Shown one piece after another: positions 8,394 to 16,083 of a stretch of 47,714 nucleotides of DNA. This stretch comes from a bacterium (GTDB taxonomy: Bacteria > SZUA-79 > Acidulodesulfobacterales > Acidulodesulfobacteraceae): positions 71,336 to 119,049 of the forward strand of contig QIJE01000006.1 of assembly GCA_003232385.1 (NCBI GenBank), written 5' to 3'. Position 1 is the stretch's first letter. Each line of letters starts with the position of its first letter. Position numbers and translations under genes: made by a program. Below the pieces are notes generated by a model. That model was not told where the DNA came from. It ran no database searches and saw only the letters and a program-made list of their open reading frames with translations.

Positions 8394-9266
8394 TTAGTTT
8401 TTCCTGCTTTTTAGGTCTATTTTTGCTTCCTCTATTAACAAATCATAGTTTTTATAACTTTTTTTTAAATTTAACTCCGAAATGCCGTATTTTAAAACCG
8501 GTTTTATGCTGTCTTGGAACCTCAATAGTTCTGCAAAATCGCTTTTCATTTTCTTGAATTTATTATAGGCATTCTCATAATATGTATGAGGAAAAATACC
8601 CATAAAATTATTAAAATCCATTCTAAAAAAAATATCGGTTTTTCTAAACTTTTGCTTAAAATAAATACCTATAAATTTAAGCACCTGATTTAGTTTCTCA
8701 TCCCCAAATGTTTGTCCGAAAAAAATTAGATTTTCAAAGTTAAATACAGAGACGGTCAGCGTAGAACCATACCTCCTAGCCCTCTCGGTCTCTCTTGAAA
8801 ATATGTCCGTAAACTGGTTCTTTAAAAACATCCCTGTTATTTCATCATAAACCCTATTGTTTGAATTGAATTTGTTGTTTATGATAAAATTGGCCAAGGA
8901 AGTCAAATCTTGAAAGATAAATAGGGTTCCGTAGAAAAGCCCGAATTTGTTTAAAAGAGTCATGCTTTCTATATGAAAAAATCTTTCTTCTATCGTGCCG
9001 CTTTCTGTCTTTAATTCTATTTTTTTATCTATGGATATAAGCCCAAGTTCGTTTATTTTGATTGTATCGTCGGATAATTCTTCATTATATGAAACAAATA
9101 TCGAATTATTAGAATTTTTAGAAAGTAATTTTGCATATTCGTTCATATAAATTATCTCGCCTCTTATCCCTTTTATTGCAATCGGTATATGAGAAGAAGC
9201 GAATGATTTATCGTAATCTAAATCTATTAATGGATCTATCGGCGGAATTTGCTTTGAAATATTCAT
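8394..9266 (-). CDS. PAS-like plus degenerate GGDEF domain protein
   Basis: The C-terminal 150 residues have the fold pattern of a diguanylate cyclase (DEITGMFLKNQFTDIF, RARRYGSTLTVSVFNFEN, FGDEKLNQVLKFIG), but the active-site GGDEF is replaced by DFNNF at residues 217-221 after Arg215. It therefore should not make c-di-GMP and may instead bind nucleotides or act as a signalling scaffold; this is inference. Residues 25-125 look like a PAS sensor (GEIIYMNEYAKLL, ERFFHIESMTLLN, LFIFQDLT). There is no membrane segment, so it is cytoplasmic. It is transcribed away from the hdrBC gene, with about 110 very AT-rich bases between. Confidence 0.8.
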   Translation of the reverse strand: MNISKQIPPIDPLIDLDYDKSFASSHIPIAIKGIRGEIIYMNEYAKLLSKNSNNSIFVSYNEELSDDTIKINELGLISIDKKIELKTESGTIEERFFHIESMTLLNKFGLFYGTLFIFQDLTSLANFIINNKFNSNNRVYDEITGMFLKNQFTDIFSRETERARRYGSTLTVSVFNFENLIFFGQTFGDEKLNQVLKFIGIYFKQKFRKTDIFFRMDFNNFMGIFPHTYYENAYNKFKKMKSDFAELLRFQDSIKPVLKYGISELNLKKSYKNYDLLIEEAKIDLKSRKN

Positions 9267-9375
9267 GATGTAAAATAAAGCACACTTTAAAATTGAATTT
9301 TTTTTAAATATATTTTATACTATGAATGATAATTTTCTATTATATATATATAATATACAATAAAAAAATATAAAT

Positions 9376-10701
9376 ATGAATAAAGAATATGCTTTTTTTT
9401 GGGGTTGCACTATACAAGCTAAGTTTCCATTTATGGAAAAAGCAACGAGATTAGTGCTTGACAAATTAAAGGTAAAATATAGGGATATTGATTCATTCAC
9501 TTGCTGTCCGGAAAAATCGTTGGTGAAGAATATAGACGAAACGCTTTTTTATTTAACCGGAATAAGGAATATTGCGCTTGCCGAAAATGAAAATATCGAT
9601 ATAATGTCGGTATGCACAGGCTGCTATTCAAATCTGAAACAAATAAAGACAAAGGTCATTTCCAATCCTGCGTATCAAAAAAAGCTAAATCAAACATTAG
9701 AGAGAATTGGCCTAAATTTTTCCGGCAAATCCTCGATATATCATTTTATAGAATTTCTTCATGATGATATCGGACTTGATAAAATCAAGGCAAACGTTAA
9801 ATATCCCCTCAAGAATTTAAATATCGCAATACACTACGGATGTCATTTAGTTAGACCTTCTCATGCAATAAATTTTGATTCTCCTTTTGAACCGCGCAAA
9901 TATGACAATGTTTTAAAAGCGCTCGGTGCCACCGTAGTAAATTATAAAGATAAAATGATGTGCTGCGGACAGGCATTGGATAGAGTTGATGAACATAACA
10001 AGGCATTGGTCATGACTGAAATAAAGTTGAATTCTATTAACGAGAGTAATGCTGATGCAATATCTACGGTTTGCCCTTCATGTTTTACGCAGTTCGATAC
10101 GAATCAGTTTATGCTCTTAAAAAAAGGGCTTGATCATCAAATTCCGGTTATTACGCTGGAAGAACTCATGTGTTTGGCCTTCGGTATAGACGGTGCGGAA
10201 GAACTCGTATCTCAGCATAAAATAAAAGCAGGGAAGTTTATGAAAAAGTTCAAAGGCATTAAGGCTATAGCTGATTATTCTGTTGTTTTGGACAGAGATT
10301 CTTTAGTCAGATGTTATAACTGTTGTGCATGCAAGAATGATTGTCCGATGAGTTTGTCATTTGAATCCTACGATCCTCCTTTGGTTATAAAAATGATTTT
10401 AGATAACGACGTCGAAAGGGCGATGTCTTCAAAGATCGTATGGGAATGTTTGGAATGTCATACATGTTCTGAGTTATGCCCTCAAAATTATAGCTGGGAG
10501 ACTGTCCTTACGACACTTAAAAATCTTGCAATAAAAAACGATATCGGTCCGCATACGGTTAAGAAGGCAGGAGAGCTTTTTTTCAAAACTTTAAAATTCG
10601 GTGCCCCTCAGGAGAGAATGCGTAAAAAATTAGGTCTTCCACCTATAAAAAAAGGTGTTGATACTGAATTTAAAAGAATAATAGATGAAAATATTCTATA
10701 A
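9376..10701 (+). CDS. Fused heterodisulfide reductase-type subunits B and C (HdrB-HdrC)
   Basis: Iron-sulfur electron-transfer protein. The N-terminal part (residues about 5-285) holds two complete CCG domains, each with C...CC...CxxC: first around GCTIQAK, TCCPEK and CTGCYSN, second around GCHLVRP, CCGQAL and CPSCF. In HdrB these hold non-cubane 4Fe-4S clusters that reduce disulfides. The C-terminal part (about 310-400) is HdrC-like, with two CxxCxxCxxxCP motifs (CYNCCACKNDCP and CLECHTCSELCP). The two subunits are separate proteins in methanogens. No hdrA, flavoprotein or hydrogenase gene is adjacent, so the electron partner and substrate are unknown; a sulfur-compound or thiol disulfide role is possible. 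Confidence 0.87.
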   Translation: MNKEYAFFWGCTIQAKFPFMEKATRLVLDKLKVKYRDIDSFTCCPEKSLVKNIDETLFYLTGIRNIALAENENIDIMSVCTGCYSNLKQIKTKVISNPAYQKKLNQTLERIGLNFSGKSSIYHFIEFLHDDIGLDKIKANVKYPLKNLNIAIHYGCHLVRPSHAINFDSPFEPRKYDNVLKALGATVVNYKDKMMCCGQALDRVDEHNKALVMTEIKLNSINESNADAISTVCPSCFTQFDTNQFMLLKKGLDHQIPVITLEELMCLAFGIDGAEELVSQHKIKAGKFMKKFKGIKAIADYSVVLDRDSLVRCYNCCACKNDCPMSLSFESYDPPLVIKMILDNDVERAMSSKIVWECLECHTCSELCPQNYSWETVLTTLKNLAIKNDIGPHTVKKAGELFFKTLKFGAPQERMRKKLGLPPIKKGVDTEFKRIIDENIL

Positions 10702-11153
10702 ATTCGTAATTTGTTGATAGAAATTCAACCGAGACGGTAAAATCTTTTTAGCTACATATTTTTCAGTTATATAGTTATCACTAATTATATTCACCCATAA
10801 GGTGGGTAATGAATAAAAAAAGGATAAAATAAATATATCAAAACAAATGAGTCTGAAGCTGGAATTATGAACAAAAAAATAACTTCGGGGTCTAATACTA
10901 TAATCTATGCCAAAGTCTTAAGGGAATCAAATATAAACTTTCTTGTAGACGAATATATTTGTACTCCTTATTTTTGACGGAGGTTATGAATTTTCTTCAA
11001 TACCCATTAACGATATAGGCATGGACGGTAGATACATGAAAGGCTTAAGAGAATTGATAAACGACAAATATTGTTAAAAAGATGCGTATATGTTATATTT
11101 AAATTAACGATTGATAATGTAAAATCTGCTAAACAAAAGACAGAGAGGTTAAT
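10702..11153 (+). other. 452-base gap between hdrBC and gltB1: contains only a broken small gene
   Basis: No intact gene fills this stretch. It contains short frames only, a weak imperfect hairpin (about 10791-10806, CACC...GGTG) without a T-run, and the frameshifted small gene at 10867-11077. The final 76 bases are AT-rich and must carry the gltB1 promoter or leader, but no convincing -35/-10 pair was found. AGAGAGG at 11141-11147 is the Shine-Dalgarno sequence for the GTG start at 11154. Confidence 0.6.
10867..11077 (+). pseudogene. Broken small gene of unknown function, single frameshift
   Basis: An ATG at 10867 opens 36 codons ending at the TGA 10975-10977 after NINFLVDEYICTPYF. The +1 frame carries straight on from there for about 34 protein-like codons (DGGYEFSSIPINDIGMDGRY, then MKGLRELINDKYC) to a TAA at 11075-11077. 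Joined, the two halves give a small polar protein of about 70 residues. The break is at a run of five T's (10971-10975), a typical site for a one-base insertion or deletion or an assembly error. I do not recognise the family. The only Shine-Dalgarno-like sequence is a weak GG shortly before the ATG. Confidence 0.45.
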
Positions 11154-12287
11154 GTGCTTAAGTTAAAAAATGAGTTTAGTCTTGAAAGGGATATTTCGGG
11201 ATGCGGATTGTGCGGCATCATAAATTCAAAAAAAATTAAAACGAACGGTAGCGATATTAAAAAGGCCATATCTATAGAGCATGACAGAGGGAACGGACTA
11301 GGGGGAGGATTTGCCGTTTACGGAAATTATCCCGATTATGCAGAATTATATGCATTTCATATAATGTACGATAATTTATCGGCAAAAAAAGATGTGGAAG
11401 AATATCTTAAGAATAACTTTATTATCGAAAAAGAAGAACCCATACCGACTTTTAAGACTTCTAAAATTTACGATCACCCATATTTGCATCGTTATTTTAT
11501 AAAACCCAAATCCGATAGGCAAGATAAACTGTTTCATGAACTCGGTGATGATGATTTTGTCGTTAACAGCGTTATGCTGATTAACCAAAATTATAACGGG
11601 GCATATGTTTTTTCAAGCGGGAAAAATATGGGTGCCTTTAAGGGGGTCGGTTATCCGGAAGATATTGCGGATTTTTATAAGTTAGAAGAGATAGAGGGTT
11701 ATATGTGGACGGCTCACAATCGTTTTCCTACAAATACTCCGGGATGGTGGGGTGGGGCACACCCCTTTACATTGCTGGATTGGTCGGTTGTGCATAATGG
11801 AGAGATATCTTCTTACGGTATAAACAAAAGATATCTTGAAATGTATAAATATAACCTCTCGCTCAAGACTGACACTGAGGTTATTACGTATATTCTCGAT
11901 CTTCTTATAAGAAAGCATGGCCTTCCGATCCGGTTAGCTGTTACGGTATTGGCCTCTCCTTTCTATCATAATATTGATAAAATGGATAAAAATAAAAAAG
12001 AACTATTAATTGCTTTGCGACAGATTTACGGCAGCGCACTTTTGAACGGTCCGTTTGCTATCGTATTTAGTTATTCTAACGGTATGATTGCGATGAATGA
12101 TAGGATAAAGCTCAGGCCTCTTATCGCCGCTACTATGGGTCATTTTACCTATGTGGCATCAGAGGAGGCTGCAATAAGAGCAGTGTGTCCTTCTCCTGAT
12201 TCGGTATGGTCCCCTAAAGCTGGAGAGCCGGTTATGGTTGAATTCGAAGAACCAATGTTGCAAAAGGGAGGGTTGGTTAGTTTATGA
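11154..12287 (+). CDS. gltB1: Glutamate synthase, archaeal-type subunit 1 (class II glutamine amidotransferase)
   Basis: Releases ammonia from glutamine for the synthase reaction. An N-terminal nucleophile Cys is at residue 17 in SGCGLCGIIN, matching the CGVFGI start of mature class II amidotransferases; a 16-residue leader would be removed. Further markers are TAHNRFPTNTPG, HPFTLLDWSVVHNGEIS and the stretch with TDTEVITYIL. The start is the GTG at 11154 behind AGAGAGG; the overlapping ATG at 11152 is in another frame and stops within a few codons. The stop overlaps the gltB2 start by four bases. This corresponds to the first domain of the large GltB chain in bacteria, encoded here as a separate protein as in many archaea. 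Confidence 0.93.
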   Translation: MLKLKNEFSLERDISGCGLCGIINSKKIKTNGSDIKKAISIEHDRGNGLGGGFAVYGNYPDYAELYAFHIMYDNLSAKKDVEEYLKNNFIIEKEEPIPTFKTSKIYDHPYLHRYFIKPKSDRQDKLFHELGDDDFVVNSVMLINQNYNGAYVFSSGKNMGAFKGVGYPEDIADFYKLEEIEGYMWTAHNRFPTNTPGWWGGAHPFTLLDWSVVHNGEISSYGINKRYLEMYKYNLSLKTDTEVITYILDLLIRKHGLPIRLAVTVLASPFYHNIDKMDKNKKELLIALRQIYGSALLNGPFAIVFSYSNGMIAMNDRIKLRPLIAATMGHFTYVASEEAAIRAVCPSPDSVWSPKAGEPVMVEFEEPMLQKGGLVSL

Positions 12288-13804
12288 CAAAATCTTCATT
12301 CTCCAATATACAATCTGAATATTTGGCCCTGGTAGACCACAATAAATGCGTTAGATGTAAGAGGTGTATTCAAAATTGCGGATGGGGGGTATACAGTTTT
12401 GGCGGTGATAGAATCATCTCCGATCATAATAAGTGCGTAGCTTGCGGAAGATGCTACACATATTGTCCGGAGGGAGCCATTTCGATTGTTAAAAATCCTA
12501 CTGTTGTTCGAGAAAATGCAAACTGGAAAGACGGTCTCATGAAGGATATATGGAGGCAATCGGAAACCGGCGGTATTCTTATCTCGGGGATGGGAACGAC
12601 TTTTAAATATAAAAAATATTTTGACCATGTGCTTTTAGATGCTTGCCAGGTCACAAATCCTTCTATAGATCCATTAAGAGAGCCTATGGAGCTAAGGACT
12701 TATCTAGGCAAGAAACCTTCTAAATTAGATATTGAGTTTGACAAAAATGATGAACCGATTTTAAAAACTAAAATGCCTCCGCAGATAGAATTGCAGACCC
12801 CGTTTGTTTTTGGCGCGATGTCTTACGGCTCTATCTCACTAAATGCGCAAAAAGCTATGGCTTTGGCTGCTAGGGCATTAGGTATAATTATGAATACGGG
12901 CGAAGGAGGATTGCACGATGATTTAGTCCCATTTGGTAAGAATATTATAGTTCAAGTGGCCTCCGGAAGATTTGGCGTACATAGGGATTATTTAAACAGT
13001 GGAATTGCCGTGGAAATAAAAATAGGACAGGGTGCGAAGCCGGGGATAGGAGGTCATTTGCCCGGTGAAAAAATAGGGGTGGATATATCGAAAACGCGAA
13101 TGATCCCCGTCGGAACCGATGCTATTTCACCTGCTCCCCATCATGACATATATTCCATAGAAGATTTACGGCAACTTATTTTTGCCATAAAAGAAGCTAC
13201 TGATTATGAAAAACCAATTTCCGTTAAAGTAGCAGCTGTGCACAATATAGCGGCTATAGTAAGCGGAATTGTTAGAGCGGGAGCAGATATTGTTTATATT
13301 GATGGTTATAGTGGCGGAACCGGGGCGGCACCTAACATAATAAAGAATCATGTGGGAATACCCATTGAACTTGCTCTTGCTCAAGTAGATGAAAGACTTA
13401 GAAATGAAGGGATTAGAAATGAGGCGTCGATAATTGCGGCAGGGAGTATCAGATCTAGTGCCGATGCGATAAAGGCGATAGCTCTGGGAGCAGACGCTGT
13501 CGCAATAGGAACGGCTGCTCTTGTAGTAATGGGATGCCATGTTTGCGGTAAGTGTAATACCGGAAATTGCAGCTGGGGGATCACGACGCAGAGGCCGGAG
13601 CTTGTCAGAAGGCTTGATCCTGAAGTTTATGGGGAGAAATTATACAATCTTATTTCGGCATGGAGTCATGAGATTCAAGAGGTTTTGGGTGCTATGGGGG
13701 TGAATTCTATTGAGAGCCTGAGGGGATCCAGAGAAAGACTAAGGGGTGTTGAACTAACCGATACAGAGTTGAAAGTTCTTGGAATTAAACATGCAGGGTT
13801 TTAA
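12284..13804 (+). CDS. gltB2: Glutamate synthase, archaeal-type subunit 2 (FMN domain with N-terminal 2x[4Fe-4S])
   Basis: The catalytic core that turns 2-oxoglutarate plus ammonia into glutamate. Two ferredoxin-type clusters come first: Cys22/25/28/32 and Cys51/54/57/61. The FMN-binding TIM barrel follows, with FGAMSYGSISLNAQKAMA, NTGEGGLHDD, GQGAKPGIGGHLPGEKI, GYSGGTGAAP and GADAVAIGTAALVVMGC, and a Cys cluster (CHVCGKCNTGNC) for the 3Fe-4S site. The length of 506 residues is normal for this type. No NAD(P)H-dependent GltD gene is nearby, so electrons may come from ferredoxin through the N-terminal clusters; that is inference. The overlap with gltB1 suggests strict co-translation. Confidence 0.94.
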   Translation: MTKSSFSNIQSEYLALVDHNKCVRCKRCIQNCGWGVYSFGGDRIISDHNKCVACGRCYTYCPEGAISIVKNPTVVRENANWKDGLMKDIWRQSETGGILISGMGTTFKYKKYFDHVLLDACQVTNPSIDPLREPMELRTYLGKKPSKLDIEFDKNDEPILKTKMPPQIELQTPFVFGAMSYGSISLNAQKAMALAARALGIIMNTGEGGLHDDLVPFGKNIIVQVASGRFGVHRDYLNSGIAVEIKIGQGAKPGIGGHLPGEKIGVDISKTRMIPVGTDAISPAPHHDIYSIEDLRQLIFAIKEATDYEKPISVKVAAVHNIAAIVSGIVRAGADIVYIDGYSGGTGAAPNIIKNHVGIPIELALAQVDERLRNEGIRNEASIIAAGSIRSSADAIKAIALGADAVAIGTAALVVMGCHVCGKCNTGNCSWGITTQRPELVRRLDPEVYGEKLYNLISAWSHEIQEVLGAMGVNSIESLRGSRERLRGVELTDTELKVLGIKHAGF

Positions 13805-13824
13805 TCTTGATATATATAATAATG

Positions 13825-13839
13825 AATGCAACTTGCATT
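13825..13839. repeat. Hyphenated palindrome AATGCAA-C-TTGCATT in the gltB2-gltB3 spacer
   Basis: Perfect 7-base arms separated by one base, 21 bases after the gltB2 stop and 34 before the gltB3 start. The single-base centre suits a dimeric protein-binding site better than a hairpin, and no T-run follows, so it is not an ordinary terminator. It may be an operator or an RNA-processing point within the operon. The palindrome is seen; function is a guess. Confidence 0.4.
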
Positions 13840-13872
13840 AAATTAAAATATAGAGGGAGGATTAAGTAGCAT

Positions 13873-14616
13873 ATGATAACGATAGACGCTGTCGGTATGC
13901 ATTATAGGGAACTCAACGTACTAATAAAAGAAGGGATAAAAAGGGGTATAAAGAAATTTTTTCTTGAAAACGTTAATGGACAGTATTATATCGGCGATGG
14001 AATTAAAGGGGATGATGTTGTTATTACCATAAACGGCGTTCCCGGCAATGATCTGGGGGCTTTTATGGATGGACCGACGTTAATTGTTAATAACAATGTT
14101 CAAGATAATATAGGTAATACTATGAATGCCGGTAAAATATTAGTTAAGGGTGATGCCGGAGATGTTGTAGGTTACGGTATGAGAGGGGGAAGAATTTATA
14201 TCTTGGGTGATGCCGGATATAGAATAGGAATACACATGAAGGGATATGACGAACAATTTCCCGTTATAATTATTGGAGGGAAGGTTGGAAGCTTTTTTGC
14301 AGAGTACATGGCAGGAGGGATTATAGTTCTATTAGGGCTTAACGATAACAACTCAGATGAATTTTACGGCGAATACTTTGCTACCGGCATGCATGGGGGT
14401 ACAATATATCTTAGAAAAAAGATAGATTTTTCTAAATACTCAAAGGAAGTTGAACTCTATGAAGCCGACGAAGACGATATGATTTTTTTAAAAAAATATT
14501 TAATTGAGTATTCTGATAGTTTTAATATTCCCCGAGGACAAATTATGGGTAAGCCTTTTTATAAAATTGTACCTTCGAGCGCAAGGCCGTATGCTCATCT
14601 CTATACTTCGGCATAA
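13873..14616 (+). CDS. gltB3: Glutamate synthase, archaeal-type subunit 3 (GXGXG domain)
   Basis: Corresponds to the C-terminal GXGXG beta-helix domain of bacterial GltB, which supports the ammonia tunnel between the amidotransferase and synthase sites. The repeated Gly pattern is obvious: GNDLGAFMDGPTLIVNNNVQ, GNTMNAGKILVKGDAGD, GYGMRGGRIYILGDAGYRIG and GTIYLRKKI. GGGAGG at 13855-13860 provides a good ribosome-binding site for the ATG at 13873. The 68-base gap to gltB2 is wider than the gltB1-gltB2 overlap and contains a palindrome, so its dose may be set separately. The length of 247 residues is typical. Confidence 0.93.
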   Translation: MITIDAVGMHYRELNVLIKEGIKRGIKKFFLENVNGQYYIGDGIKGDDVVITINGVPGNDLGAFMDGPTLIVNNNVQDNIGNTMNAGKILVKGDAGDVVGYGMRGGRIYILGDAGYRIGIHMKGYDEQFPVIIIGGKVGSFFAEYMAGGIIVLLGLNDNNSDEFYGEYFATGMHGGTIYLRKKIDFSKYSKEVELYEADEDDMIFLKKYLIEYSDSFNIPRGQIMGKPFYKIVPSSARPYAHLYTSA

Positions 14617-14677
14617 TATAAATAAACAATGTATTTATTTTAAATTTATGAATGAATTATTTTTGGAGTCTCAAAAG

Positions 14678-14902
14678 ATGGATATTGACAATCTTAATGC
14701 TATAGAGGAAAGGATTATTTTAATCAAAGAGTCATTTGAAAGAATGAAGATGGAACGAGATCAACTTTTAACGGAGGTTAAAGCTAAAGATGACGAGATC
14801 AACGAGTTAAAAGATAAAATGTTGCAAAATGAAGCAGGAAACGATATTGTAATAAAAAAAATCGATAGTATATTAAATAATTTAGAGACGATACAATTAT
14901 GA
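14678..14902 (+). CDS. Small coiled-coil protein, ZapB-like
   Basis: A 74-residue, highly charged protein that is almost entirely coiled coil (ERIILIKESFERMKMERDQ, then heptad-like LLTEVKAKDDEINELKDKM), similar in size and character to the cell-division protein ZapB. GGAG at 14665-14668 lies nine bases before the ATG at 14678; an upstream in-frame ATG at 14648 has no ribosome-binding site and is less likely. It overlaps the start of zapA by four bases, and a ZapA-ZapB partnership at the FtsZ ring fits this arrangement. The family call rests on shape and context, since coiled coils carry little specific signal. Confidence 0.65.
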   Translation: MDIDNLNAIEERIILIKESFERMKMERDQLLTEVKAKDDEINELKDKMLQNEAGNDIVIKKIDSILNNLETIQL

Positions 14903-15177
14903 GTGATTTTATTGAACTTATGATAATGAATCATAAGTTTGTTATAAGTAGTGACAAAGATAAAAGATACTTAGAACGACTTGCGTCGTATGTAAATGCC
15001 AAAGCAGACGAGGTAACGAAAGGAACTAAGTCGGTAGATTCTCTTAATGTTGCCGTTTTGACTGCACTTAATATAGCAGACGACTTTATGTCCGATAAAA
15101 TAGAAGTTAATAATGAAAGTAAAAGGGTTTTAGATAAGGTTAATAATGTTTATAATTATATAGCTAAATCTTCATAG
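14899..15177 (+). CDS. zapA: Cell division protein ZapA
   Basis: Small cytoplasmic protein that bundles FtsZ filaments at the division site. The ZapA pattern is clear: a beta-hairpin start (IELMIMNHKFVISSDKDKRY), the LERLASYVNAKADEVTK helix, then SLNVAVLTALNIADDFMSDK leading to a C-terminal coiled coil. The length of 92 residues is normal. It is co-translated with the upstream coiled-coil gene and is followed by the 6S RNA and 5-formyl-THF cyclo-ligase genes, the same neighbourhood as in many proteobacteria. Confidence 0.92.
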   Translation: MSDFIELMIMNHKFVISSDKDKRYLERLASYVNAKADEVTKGTKSVDSLNVAVLTALNIADDFMSDKIEVNNESKRVLDKVNNVYNYIAKSS

Positions 15178-15198
15178 ATACAATTATGGTTTGGTTTA

Positions 15199-15424
15199 CG
15201 GAATACCCTGCAGTGTTCGATGTCGGGTTTTTAAAATTGACCCAACAGTTGGATAGAAAGGGATTGTCACTGTCCTTTCGGTAAAGAAACATGGGAAACT
15301 TTGATTTTTTACCAATAGGATATACGATTACCACCTATTTTTAATAGGTCTAATTTTAAAACTTCTTCGGCACAAGCGGGGTTTTCTGTGCAACGTGGTG
15401 GTGTCTTTCGCTGCATTTATCCCC
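15199..15424 (+). ncRNA. ssrS: 6S RNA (regulator of RNA polymerase holoenzyme)
   Basis: The 294-base gap between zapA and the 5-formyl-THF cyclo-ligase gene is the classical 6S RNA locus. The 5' end carries CCTGCAGTGTTCG (about 15207-15219) and the 3' end GGTGGTGTCTTTCGCTGCA (about 15397-15415), both as in 6S RNA. TGCAGTG (15209-15215) pairs with CGCTGCA (15409-15415), with one G-U, as the closing stem, and GGAATA/TATCC extends it. A 7-bp internal hairpin lies at 15333-15349. 6S RNA mimics an open promoter and sequesters the housekeeping holoenzyme in stationary phase. Ends are estimated to within about 10 bases. Confidence 0.8.
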
Positions 15425-15471
15425 TTTTATCCCCTTATTTTTATTATTTGTATAGAATAATGTGTTAAAAG

Positions 15472-16056
15472 ATGATTAAGAAAAATGCCATAAGGAATAC
15501 GATGAAAGATAAACGGAATAGATTAAGCGAGCCGCTAATTATGACTTGCAGCTTGGAGATCACCAAAATTGCTTATGATTATATAGTAGTCAATTCATTT
15601 AAAAATGCTGCGATTTATATGAGCATTAAGAATGAGGTGAGGATTGAGTATATGGTAGCTCTTAATAAGGGTAGGGCTATTAATATCTTTCTGCCGGTAT
15701 GTAAAAACTACAATGATATTTATTTTAATAAAATAGATGATATTAATTGTATGCAGAAAGATTATTTCGGCATATCGTGTCCAAAAAACGATTGCGCTAC
15801 CGCTGTGAAAGAAATTGAAGTTTTTTTTATACCGGGGTTAGCATTTGATATGTCTGGAAATAGGGTGGGTTATGGTAAGGGTTGTTATGACGGAATATTG
15901 ACAAAAGCCGAGGAATCTTTGTTTATAGGCGTGTGTTATGAATTTCAGCTAATTTTCAATGATGTTCTAGAGCAGAATAGTCATGATATAAAGATGGACT
16001 ATATACTTACGGAAAAAGGAATGTATAAGGTAAATAATTTACCGCGATTTAGGTAA
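15472..16056 (+). CDS. 5-formyltetrahydrofolate cyclo-ligase
   Basis: ATP-dependent enzyme that turns 5-formyl-THF into 5,10-methenyl-THF and so returns stored one-carbon units to the folate pool. The family signature FIPGLAFDMSGNRVGYGKG followed by CYDGIL is present (about residues 122-143), with an N-terminal basic stretch (KDKRNRL) for ATP binding. The length of 194 residues is normal. The start ATG at 15472 is about 50 bases after the 6S RNA; zapA-6S RNA-cyclo-ligase is conserved gene order (the E. coli homologue is ygfA). Confidence 0.92.
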   Translation: MIKKNAIRNTMKDKRNRLSEPLIMTCSLEITKIAYDYIVVNSFKNAAIYMSIKNEVRIEYMVALNKGRAINIFLPVCKNYNDIYFNKIDDINCMQKDYFGISCPKNDCATAVKEIEVFFIPGLAFDMSGNRVGYGKGCYDGILTKAEESLFIGVCYEFQLIFNDVLEQNSHDIKMDYILTEKGMYKVNNLPRFR

Positions 16057-16083
16057 TATTGTAATAATTAAGGAGAGATATAG

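Noticed and set aside
10788-10808. Hairpin after hdrBC (CACC...GGTG) as a terminator
   Set aside because: Only four pairs, and no T-run follows; it is probably chance.
10975-10977. TGA in the same small gene as a selenocysteine codon
   Set aside because: Reading through it meets another stop after three codons, and no hairpin like that in selD follows.
10975-10978. Possible prfB-like programmed +1 frameshift (TTT TGA C) in the small broken gene
   Set aside because: The shift site resembles CTT TGA C, but there is no Shine-Dalgarno-like sequence a few bases upstream as needed in prfB, and a homopolymer T-run gives a simpler explanation.
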